Source: Ianthella basta (lineage: Eukaryota; Porifera; Demospongiae; Verongiida; Ianthellidae). Taken from it: 64,000 bases of DNA. The position numbers and the translations under genes were made by a program. The stretch is from the NCBI GenBank assembly GCA_964019415.1, contig OZ025885.1, positions 3,384,672-3,448,671 of the forward strand. The letters run 5' to 3'. Within the stretch, counting starts at the first letter, position 1. Every line of letters starts with the position of its first letter. A model generated the notes under the pieces. The model ran no database searches, was not told where the DNA came from, and was given only the letters and a program-made list of their open reading frames with translations. This document shows positions 47,697 to 59,600 of this stretch, one piece after another.

Positions 47697-50600
47697 ATGG
47701 GTGCTTGTATGAGTAACCGGCTTGACCAATTGGGGCAGGGTAACACAGAGCCCCTGCTGGATGGGGAGGAAGCTGGCGCAGTCAATAGCTTGCTGAGGTA
47801 TCTGGAGAATGGTGAGGAAGGTTACGAATATTGAGAGTTAGTGAGTCTTATCGCACGAATAGGACTGAGTTTCGTTTCTTTGTACATATACAATGAAGCA
47901 GTACCGAAATACCCGTACATGTTCGCGTAGAATATGACACACACAGTGATGTCTCCTAATATGAGAAATTGCCTTAATGCCGTAATTATTATCACGTGGT
48001 GCGTTCTTTGGTGCTATTAAATTGTGAAACAGTCTAGCCTTCGTCAATAGCCATAGTATCAATTCATTGAATGCAAGAAGGTAAGGCACCTGCCTATACT
48101 TCTAATAGTCCTACCTCTTTGTCTTCCTAGTCAAGTGTACTCTTGTCAGGAATTGCTATAATTTACAGATTGTTAATGGGTTTGAACTGAGTGTAGTAGC
48201 TGCACAAGTACCTGTTAGCAGTCGATATGCCCCTGCCAGTGCTGTGTGTTGCCAGTGTGTCTATCTATCCTATTTCAGTATGATTGGAGTGAGGTAGGTT
48301 GGATTACAATTGCGCCCAGAAGGTCTGAGGGAAGTATAACTTGTACAGTGTTGGAGAGTAATAGTCTACTGTGATGAAACACACACTGAATAGTCCTGTA
48401 GGAGACCTTGTTGCTTGGGTAGTAGGTACCAGTAAGAATGGTCTCACTTCCTCCACATTCTAAATTCCCTCTACTAAAGTCTGTTCCTTTGTTCTATTGC
48501 TGCACTATCTATGTTCTTGTACCCTACAGACCACCCTACATCAGCAGGCTTGTCATCACAGCAGCTGGAGGCCCTACACACACTGTCTCATGCTAGTGAT
48601 GTGGACCTGCAGCGCTCAGCAGCTCTTTGCTTTGCAGAGATGAGTGAGAAAAGTAAGTGACTTTGGTGTGTGTACCTAGCTATTCTATGCTGATTCTATA
48701 CTATTCTTCTCTCATACATAGGATTACACAATTTGTCTGTCCTTACCTTCGACAGCTATGTGAAACCTTCGACCACATACTAGGCTATCAGTTGTCCGCA
48801 TTTTAGGGAGATAGCACAAGATTGCTTAACCAGTGTAGAGATGAGAACATTCTGCCTGGTTTCCCACTTATTGGTTGTTGCTTTAATTTGCTATATTTGC
48901 TCGGAGTGTGAGCTAATGTGCTTTGTACTGAGTGACTATAAAATGAGTGGTCACAGTACATATGTTTTTATATTACGCCCTGGCAGTTATCAGCTATGAT
49001 CCTCTCCACATTTTATCATTTTTTAATACAACTAGACCTTCCTTCCTGCTGTTAGTCTTGGTATACTGACTGGATTGTCTCAAGCGTATTGCTATTGCTG
49101 TGTATTCACTGACTCTAGAGTGCTGTCTGCTCTGCTGCATCATATGTATTAGTGAGTGATCCTGTCAGTGACAACATGCTACAACCTTTGAAACACCTTT
49201 TGATGTCCTCTGATGAGGAAGTCTTGAAGGCTGCATCTCTTGCCCTCAGCAACTTTGCTCTGTATGGTGCAGGTTAGTGCTTATCCTGCTCTCACTACGT
49301 ACATAGCATAAGCATGTCTCTTTGTTGGCACTCCCAGCATGGGGAAACTGCTTGTTTGATCCACTGATGGATTGTTAGTGCTAATGCCCAGATGTGCTGT
49401 AATTGGTCGCAATGATGGGCAGTTATGCATGATGTGCAACCAGCGTATTACTATGCCTCACTCCCAATGGCATCATTACCTTCTCATTTGTACTTGTATA
49501 GGCATGCGTAGCCCATATACACACTACACTACTGGGTTGTGTGTTTATCTCTGACTGAGTTTCTTCTTATCTCCACACATGCTACTGTAGCCATTAAGTA
49601 AAATTGGACATAGTCCTGCTACTGAAAGTAGTACTAATCGGTAACCATATGCAGTGCTGTATCTGGAAAATTGTTCAGGGGGGGGGGGGGGAGGGACACA
49701 AGAAGAAAGGGGGTGACACTATGTTAACATTTGACTTGCCAAATTTACAAGGGGTAGCGAGATTACAGTGAAGGGGGCAAATGCTCCCACCCCCCAAATA
49801 CATACCCCCACTCCCCGATATGTGGACATTTTAGGTATCCATACTCATCTTGAATCAGGTAGAAGCATAATCACACGTAGTATATGTTCCATGGATGTTT
49901 AGATGTGTGCAAGTGACACTATGAATTAAATGACAGGAATGGTTGATCAAGAGCTAGCATCGACTACAAATAGCAAAGAAATGAACAGCATAGTTACAAA
50001 AGCACACTTGCATTGTATACTAATTCACTACTGTTTCACAGAGCTATTGTAGCTGTGGCCATACAGGTAGTTTCCTTCTCTTTAGCAGTTTGTCATCCAC
50101 CTTAGATATAGCATGAGACAACATACCATAGAGCAATTTGTTATTGCTACTGTATTTCATTTGTGAAATCTGCAAAAGAGTACTCACAAAACTTTCACTC
50201 ATACTGTTGCACCCCTAATTACCACACATTAACTTGCACTTGCCTTGGCTTGTTCAAATATAGTTCAGTTTGTCTATAATTCGCAGAGTGTGGTACAACT
50301 AGTGCTTATGTACATGAGCTATGGCATTGTACAGCTGTACTCATACACAAAGTGTGAAACCACTTTTGTGTAACCTGCGGTGAACATGCACACACATCCA
50401 AAAGTAGCTGGGATACAACTGTATTATTTATTTCCTAACTTTGTTCACGCCTGTAGCTATTAACAAGAGCACAATCATTCGCAATGGCTTGCTACGACCA
50501 CTGATAAACTTGCTGACTGTGACCAACTTGGATGTCCAGTGCAACGCATGTGGCTGCATTACCACACTGGCAACAACAGGTATAATTTTGTGTATGTTGA

Positions 50601-53600
50601 TGTCAGCATGTAATCATGCTTGTAATGTTGTAGAGGCTCAGTGTGTGAAATAGGGAGAATTGTTGAGTGGTTTTGGCAGTGAAGCCATGTGTTTCGGCCG
50701 CAATGGCCTCTGTGCCAAAGCATTCCATTTTCATTGACTTTAGAACATGAAAGTGCTCAACAATTTCCCCATTTCAATCATGCATGTGTTGTATGTATTA
50801 CTATTCCTAATTACATACACAGAAAGCAACAAAATGGAAATTGTCCGTCAGGGTGCTGCTTTGCCACTAATCCAACTGGCACAGCAGCCCAATTCAAGAG
50901 CTCAGCGAAATGCCAGTGGTTCTCTTCTAAATCTTACCCACGTTGGTGAGTTGCATTGTTCTGTGTAAAGAGTATGCATTGAGTGTGTATGCAGTGTACA
51001 CTTACCACTCCACTTCTCCTTTCTTGTACTGCATGCCGTTTGCTGATTTTCCCTATACCGGCCATATAAAGTATGGAATATGTATATACATAGCAGCCAT
51101 TATTATAACCCTTTTTCAGTTACTCCTATTTTGGTGGTGCTTTCAGCATTACTGTTCAATGCACTGTGCAGATGTACTTGGTGTGCTGTATTTATTGTTG
51201 TCTTGTTATTGCCACCAGCATACGTACTGTACGTAGTTGTCATATGTTTATTGTACTCTGTTGTATTGTATGCTATGCTATGTAGATGTGCTATTAGTAT
51301 GTTATCTTATCTGTGAGTTTGCAAGTAATGTACACACAGTGTTATACTGAGGCACTAGTCTTTTATGTGTGTGCATTTTGTTCGTACTACAGCTTCCAAT
51401 CGTCAGCAACTTGTTACAGACGGTGCCATTCCAGTCCTTATCAGACTGCTGCAATCAAAGGATGAGGATGTGCAATACTACTCTGCAGCGGCCATCAGCA
51501 ACCTGGCAGTGGACAGTATGTTCACATAACATTCACATGACCTGAAGGGGAGTTCTACAGTACCACACTGAAGTAAATACTTGGCAAAGTTAAGGGTAGA
51601 AGAGCTGTCTGTATGCAGCTCTTCCATCTTCGTTTTGGAGAAGTAGGGAGTTGATGGCTGGTTGTCAATCAGTAGAGCAGAGTGACTGCCCCCAGTCTCT
51701 TTGACACTGTGTTCAGTGTAGAGGCTGGTTTGGTGTAGCACTACCAATAAGTACTTAGCCATTAATCATAACTGTATATTACATTTAGTGATCTTCAGTA
51801 ATTTGGTTAACCTTTACTAATGCTAACTATAACAGCATCGCCATCGAAGGGCTTAGGGTCAATTTAATACCAACCCCAACCCACTAGCCCTAATGATATG
51901 CACTTCAGTTTGTTATGCTATCACTCTGCTTCCAACACTAGCTTGGAATGTTGATGGTAGTATTGGGCAAGTATGGAAAATTGTACTGTGATGTAAGTAC
52001 GTAGTACTAAAATGCCGAGTCCTCCTATCACTATCAAAACTGTATACATATTATTATAAATTTCTAACTATAACTACGCTACTTTGCATACTGTACTGAT
52101 CGGTTGTTAAGCGCACCCCCCTTATAAGCGCATAACCTCTGTTAAGCGCACATTTCTTTACCAGTTGTTCACCCTAATTGTTAGGCGCATAGTGATTTCA
52201 GGGGTTCGCCCCTTCTATTAGGTGCATAAAAGGGTGACCTAGCCACTTGCCTGAAGTGAAATAATGACTATAAGCTAGTAAAAATAACGCTTGAATGAGA
52301 ACGCACTTAATATGACGTTTGCATATCATTATAATTTCTTGAACCATTCGTTTGTTAAGCGCATATCCCTTATTAGGCGCATTCTTCCTGCCAGAGCTAT
52401 AAGCACATGCGCTTAACAACCGATCAGTATGGTATGTGAAGCCACGTGCTTCATGGACATACATTTCATGAACCTTGTTGAGTTGGGAAGAAAGGGAAAA
52501 TTGGCACCAGCTAGCAGCCGAACCCAGGACAGCTTATGCCCTAACGCGGGGTTTCAGCAGGCCAAGCCAACCAACCAGGCTGGAACAATTTGCCATTTCT
52601 CTCCTTATAGGCTAGTTCCAAACAATGGAATGGTTCAACTAACCATTGCAGGTGTGCTGCTAACTGCTGCCACTTAGAACCTGCATACAACAAGTCAGTG
52701 CGGAACGATGACAAGGTTCCACTAACCTGAACGGGAGGGCTGCTAACTGCTGCCACTTATCAACCTGGTACTGTGCTCCTACTTTAATTTTATGTAAGAT
52801 GAACGAGTCGGTTGTAACTGTGTTGAGTCTAATGAAAGTCATGACTTGGAAGAAATGTTGGAAAGAAAGGGGAAGGGAAAATTGGCACCAGCTGGCAGCC
52901 GAACCCAGGACTAACGTGGGGCTTCAGCAGCCCAAACCAACCAACCGGGCTGGAACAATTCTCCCTTTCTCTCCTTATAGGCTAGTTCCAAACGACATTT
53001 CTTCCAAGTCATGACTTTCATTAGACTCAAGACAGCTACAACCAACTCATTCATCTTACGTAAAATGTCATGAACCCTTTGAGAATGCAGGTACGTACAT
53101 AGGAATGTGTGGGTAGGCAGTATAGACCATGTCCTGTCCACTTCAACTACCCAATGTTTCTTATCAGACTTCATGCTCATGATGCCTATTCAGGAATGTG
53201 CCCAATAATAGTGGCTACTCCTATCTTAATGTATTAGCACCTTCAGCGAAACAGGCCAAACAGCAGCCAAGAACACTAAGGTCATGGATAGGCTTCTTTT
53301 GATGTACTGAAGAGGGCAACCAACCAAATCCAGTCTGGAGTAGGCGTAAGAGAAAAGCCTTGTTCCATGTATCTGCAAGGAAACCCTAACCCTGAGTGAA
53401 CTCCACAGAAATAGTGTTTATCATAGTGCAGATTTTGCTTGTTTCTATGCATTTTGTGCTTCCCATTCCTAAATCCCTATTAATTTAAAGGAGAACTTTT
53501 ATTGCACTAGTTTTCATAGCACTCCAGCATGTGCAACTTGTACTGTACATTTTGGTGAGCAGTGCTGTGTGTTTACATAATTATGTCTTTGTATTTTAGG

Positions 53601-56600
53601 GGAGCATCGTAAATCTCTGATGGCTTGTGACGGTGGTGTGGTAATCAAGAAGTTGATGACACTCATGGGATACCCCACTGATAAGGTATTTATAGTGAAA
53701 ATGTGTCGATTAGTGATGTAGAAGAAATGGTGACTTGTGCAATGGTAGTGATGGATTTGACTGTATTGTCATCTTGTTGTCTCAGGTCCAATGTCAAGCA
53801 TGCTTAGCATTCAGGAATTTGGCATCCGAAGGTATGTACATACTTATGCAGACATACATATGTTGGACAGGGAATTTAGATGTGGTATTTAGTTGTGTTG
53901 TACGTAATACATCGTACCAAACTGTCATGTAAAATGGTAGACAATGACCTGCTGCTTATGGGCACTGGTGGCTTGGTGATGCTTCAGGCCAATGGGGTTG
54001 ATATCCAGTGGAAACAGTGGACAATCCACTGCACTGCTGTCAAATTGAGGGTATTTGACTTCATTATATATAAGGATGGTCGGTGAGCATCTTAGCAAGC
54101 ATCAGGTGGTACATAGGAATGATCACAGTAGGCCATGGCATTAGTGATACGTGTCACCATATTCATCCCCCTTCATTGTTCACCTTCATGTTTACTCTCT
54201 AACACCTGAAATTATTGCTGCTGGTCAATTGACTATGTTTTGGTGCACTGTGGATCATGTACATTTACCCACTGTCCCTGTATGTGTTCTTGGCTCCATA
54301 AGAGGAGAACCAGGTGCGGATGGTCAGAGCCGGCAGCCTGGTGGTCCTGCTGTCTCTTCTCAAGAATGCCTCAAGTGAAACCATTGGGGCAGCAATAGCC
54401 GCACTCAGGAACCTCTCCATTCATGACCGAAACGCTGTATGTATTCTCATCTGTGCACCACAAATTTGCATGTTTCTTTGCTCAATGCAAGTATTCTTTT
54501 GCCTCATTCCCACAGAGACCCATTATAGATGCTGGGTTCCTTCCGGAATTAAGTCAGTTGCTAATACTGCAGCAGTATCCTGAAATCCAGTTTCATGCCG
54601 CAGGGACCATTAGGAATTTGGCAACTGAAGACTTAAGCAAGGTATGTACTTATTGCATGTGGTAAAGAAGTATGTGAAGTAGGAAGTGGTTGGCAGGAAG
54701 TGCATGACCAAGGTCTCGTATTGCCTCAGCCCATTGCAGAATCTGGTTGTATTTCCTGCTTGGCAGAGGTCCTCCGTGACTACTCTCAAATGACCGACAT
54801 GGTTCTTTCTGAGGCCAGTGCTGCACTGGCCGTGTTGGCATCTAGCAGTAAGTATATCATTCATGATATTTTAATGTTAACCTGTCACTATGCATGTCTG
54901 AACAGTCAATGGTATTCATTAGGGAGGGTTGGTTGAGCGTTAAACGCATGACACACTTTTTTGCCAACAGGCAAAACATTTCAGCCCCAAAAGGGCCTTC
55001 TTCAGTTGCACAAGAGTACAAAACAGAACATATTCTGTTTTGTACTCTTGTGCAACTGAAGAAGGCCCCTTTGAATATCCAGATGTGGTAATGAATCTCT
55101 ATTCTATTAGTCAATGGTATTAAAGAGGCTCATTGCCATGTCGTAGAATCTTCAAGTGGGAATAATAAACAACACAACATTTCAACCTAGAGGGCCTTCT
55201 TCAGCTGTTAGACGGTCTAACAGCTAAAGCCGAAGCGTTCTGTTTCTGCTACATGACAGTGCTCACCAATCCCACTTGAAGATTATGCATATAGTGGGCA
55301 TGTACAGAGGGTTCGTTGGCCAACAGGATTCACGTGGCACCAACCACAATGATCTTTTATAGTATGGTACGTATGTGTCACAAATAAGGTACATGAGTCT
55401 GCCTATTTTTCTGCTGATATGCTGACAGGACTCTCGTAATCGTTGCACTGCTTGCTGTGAATCGTCTGTCCCTGTTTGCAGAGTGTCTTAACCCTGTTGC
55501 AGAACTTCTGCAAAGCAATTAACGCATACGAAAACATTTGACAGGTGTCAACAAATGGCAATTTGGTGGCTCCTTCTTGAGGTTTCGGCACATCCGCCAC
55601 AGAATGTTCTTGGAGGATTTGCGACCAATTATATCTTGCTGTACTTGATTTCACAGATCACTGTTACTTGTGACAAGTACTGTATACAGTAACAGCTAAC
55701 AGACAGCACAGACATGAAAGGCAACATGCTAAATACAACAGTGTACTAATGATATCAGAGTCCTGCATGCACCATATATTACATAGCAAAACAACAAAGA
55801 CTGTCAAGCAAATCAATCAGACACCACATCTCCCTTTCCCGAGATGTCAACCTGGAGGATGGACCAACACATGTTCCAATTTGAGATCGGGTAATGATAT
55901 GATTTTGACCTCTGTCAAGTTCTGGCTGTCTCAAGTTCTCTGTTTATCCTCTGTGCCTATCTAGGAGTGAGATGGAAATGATTCCATCAAGCCACTCCAG
56001 AGGCTGCCTGGACGATATAGGATCTTGGAGCATTTGCTGGTCCAATGATGCTTCCCGCATCAATTTGATCTTTGGTGGGTACACATACTCCTTCTCCCGG
56101 TAGCAACCACTATTGAGAATGGACTCGATGGTGATGATTATATTGAGTCTTCTGGCAGTCCTTCTGTTTCGGTTCTTCTGTCAACAAGTATTTCGAGTTA
56201 AAAAACTCGTGGGGCGCCAGGGCGCCCCTGAACCTCGAACTACTTGCTAGCAATTTTCCTATGTATGTTCAGTAAATCAGATAGTTGGGGGTACAGCATT
56301 GTTGTTGGCCTGAAAGATACATCAAGACACACTAGACTGTTGGGTTTGCAAGAGTTTCAAGTCTCCAGAGCAGCCAGTCATATCCAGTGAAAGCACCCCT
56401 ACCAAACTGTCAAATGTTTGCCTACTGCTTTTTGATCTATATGACATTCTGAATGAGCAATTGTTACTTTGTGCCTGGAGGAGGAGTGTGCTGGCTAAAA
56501 GGCTACCTTATGATGACTATATGAGCGAATCATGGCTATAATTATGTGTCATGACTCGCTGGTCTTCCATTATTGGCCTACGGGTCACTAGACTTCTGTT

Positions 56601-59600
56601 GTATTTAGGGCTGTACCTCGCAGAAAAACAGTTAAGTAAGCTTCCTACCACAATAATATTACTTAAACATGTTCTAGAAACACTTTTCGTTCTTTGGATA
56701 CACGGCGAAATCTAAAGAGAATGGTTTTGAGCCTAGCAAACAGAAAGCGTCGAGCGCGCGGCCATTTTACAATGCCCGTCAGTGATAATTGGAGCTGTAT
56801 CTCGTAGAAGAGACGTTCCTTAGGCTTTTTATTAGTATCACTCTATTAACACATGTTTATGACCACATTTCGTTCGATTCAAACACGGCGAAACGTCATT
56901 AGAGAGGATTTAAAGCTTTGTAAAGAACGACGTGAGCGCCGCCATTTGCAAAATGACAGAAATATATATATATATACGAACATGAAGCCATACGAAGACC
57001 TAAATCTGAAAACAATATAGGGGCGCCTTCGGCGCCCCAAAAATACTGGTAGATATGACCATTCTTAGATGAAAGTGCTAGGGTGATGTGAGATAGTCCA
57101 TTGTAGCTTCCACCCAATCAATACAGTAATTCAGCTGGGATTTCTTGCCCTTCTGGCTTGTTTTGTGAGCATGATCAACTAATGAAGTCATTTTGGTGGC
57201 GCTCCCTAATCTCCATCTCTTATTGCTCCCTGATGGCCTCTCTTGGCAGCTGAGGGTGAGCCTTATTCAGGGTTAGATCAGGGTTAATGTGTATTCCTTG
57301 GGATAGGACTTGGTCTCAATTGCCAAACTACTATCCGGTAGCACACAGATCATTAATTTTGGTTGTATGGCACTATTATCACAGTTTTCCCTCAGCTGAT
57401 ACACTCATCTGCTAACTCACCTTCCTCTTGGGAATGGTGGCTGAAATGCGCACACTCAAATATAACATTCTTTAAACTTTCAAGAAGCTGTCCAATTTGA
57501 AAATGTATGTCAACCCCTATGGACCCACATGTGATTATGTATGCGGTCACATGCACTACCACTTGCACTAATTAGTGGAAGAGTGATCCATGATTGGAAC
57601 CTCTTTTTGGCTTTTAGGGGGTGGCTACACCCCAGGGTGACCCTTGTCCTTTGACCTTTACTCCTTTTTGCCACTCCTGAGGGATACATCCCAGTCCCCG
57701 GAATTTACAGGGTCTCCCAGGCCATAGTAATGATATATGGAAGCTGTGCCTCTTGAACTGTGCTCTGCTGACCACTGCTGCTGTAAATGCCTGCTGTACT
57801 TGCTCCACAAAAGTGTGGCAGCTGGTGTTCTGGATGGACAAGAAGTGGCCAAGGGCATTCCCGCAGTGCCCAAGGTAGCCCAGCAGGGCCATCACTAGGC
57901 AAAGGTCACTGCCTGCGCTAGTGAAGATGACAGTGGCACCTAGTCTGCCTTGGTCAGTCTTGGACCCAGAACATCCCTTGCTGGTTAGACCCTTCGAAAG
58001 CCATGTCAGCCAAGTTGAGGCATTGGTATGGTGTGTGTGAAATGACTGCACCCTCCCCCTGGATATGTCGTTGGCATTCCCTTTCTGGCTGCCAGGGATG
58101 TGGACTGCCCAGATGCGGAAGTCCAAATGGGCCTGGGTGAAAGCCAGGCACTTGAGGAGGTGGCTGGCGAGGGGGTCGCGGGCATGGAGCCGTGGTTTAC
58201 CTGGCATGGCAGCCATGTTGTCTGAATGGCATATGACATGGTGGCCTGTCCAATAGTGTCCCCAGCAATCGCTGCAAGTACAATAGGAAATAATTCCTTA
58301 ATCGCAATGGAGTCTCCATGTGGGTTGCTCTCCCAAGTGACCTGCAGCCACCAGGGGCAGGACCAAACACCACAGTCCCATGAGCTATAGGCATCTGTGA
58401 AGAAGTGCTGTGCAGGCTGGGCTAGAAGAAGAAATTGATGTACTGATGTGCCACTCCACTCCTTGTATTGAATCGCCCACCTGGCGAGCTCTGCGCAAAC
58501 CTCCTGATTGAGTCTCCTAATCTGGATTGGTCACATTGATTTTAATGTTGCAAACAGGTGGTGAAGGTAGGTTTGGCTATTGGCAGGACTTTTGTAGCAT
58601 GGACAAGATGGCCAACAATTGACTGGAAGGTGCGCAGATTGCAAACAGTCTTGGTTCCTTCCATCTGTTGTAGTGTTCCTTTCAGGTACTCCAGCTTGGC
58701 CTGGAGGAGGGAGACCCCCTTGGATGCGAGCTTAGCTCTGCCCCCAGAAAAACCAGGGAGGTGGCTAGTCCTTCCATCTTCTCTGGGGCCAAGGGCACCC
58801 CAAGTTCTGCGCATAGTGCCAGTACTGTGGACAGAGTCTGCACACACTCTACTGTTCCTGGGGGCCTCATGATGAGAAAATCGTCCAGATAGTGCAAGAT
58901 GTGGCACGCACTGTGCTGTCTTAGGATCCATTCCAAAGCCTCTGCCGGTGCGCTGAAGGTGGCCTGGGCAGAGGCCAGGCCAAATGGCAGTTGGGTGTCC
59001 ATGAAGGCATGATCCTTCCACTGGTTCCCTAGGTATAGGAGATCATGAGGGTGGATGGGGACTATGTGATAAGCATCCTTTATGTCAATCTTGGCAAGCA
59101 ATGTGCCTTCGCCAAGGGAGTGGATCATCATGGCAGCATCCTCCATGGAAGAATGTGCCACGTGTGTGAGTTCCTGACAAAGGTTGTTGTTGATACTGGC
59201 CCCTGCTGGACTGGAAAGGTCAACTAGAACTCTCCACTGCCCAAATGTCTTAAAGATGGCTTCCATGCTGCTGGTAATGATGCTGTGGCAGTCCTGTAGG
59301 CTCAAAGAGCCAATCATGTGGCCGCTAGTATGTTGCTGGGCAATGAAGCGGTCAACTGCTGCAGCCTGCACATGAGTGGAGAGGGGTGTTCCGATGGATG
59401 GCCCGGCATTGCACCTGCTCCTGAGGCCGATGTGGAAGCCACATCTCATCCCAGACACAAGGGCTGCTTGCTACCCCGTCTTGGTCAGAGTGTCAGACTG
59501 GCTCCTCCTGTCATCACTCTGCCCAGAGGGGTGTGGACACCAGGTGTGTGAGCACAATTGGAGAAATGAGCTGTGGGCGAGGTTGGGGATGGGGGCCGTT

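Larger units (their letters stand above)
51516..53599 (+). other. intron 6 of the Vac8-like gene, dense in small repeats
   Basis: This 2.1-kb intron carries three non-autonomous elements, listed separately: the pogo-like element at 52,096-52,427 and two copies of a SINE-like unit, the second inside a foldback element at 52,787-53,066. A 21-bp direct repeat GCTGCTAACTGCTGCCACTTA occurs near 52,656 and 52,739. No exon seen. Confidence 0.5.

Noticed and set aside
53935..54046. Open segment reading [19 protein letters not shown] between two Vac8-like exons
   Set aside because: It could be joined by phase at its 5' end, but the ARM repeat is already complete and in frame when exon 53,786-53,831 is joined directly to 54,303-54,436. 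The segment has no matching position in Vac8, so it was left out as a pseudo-exon.
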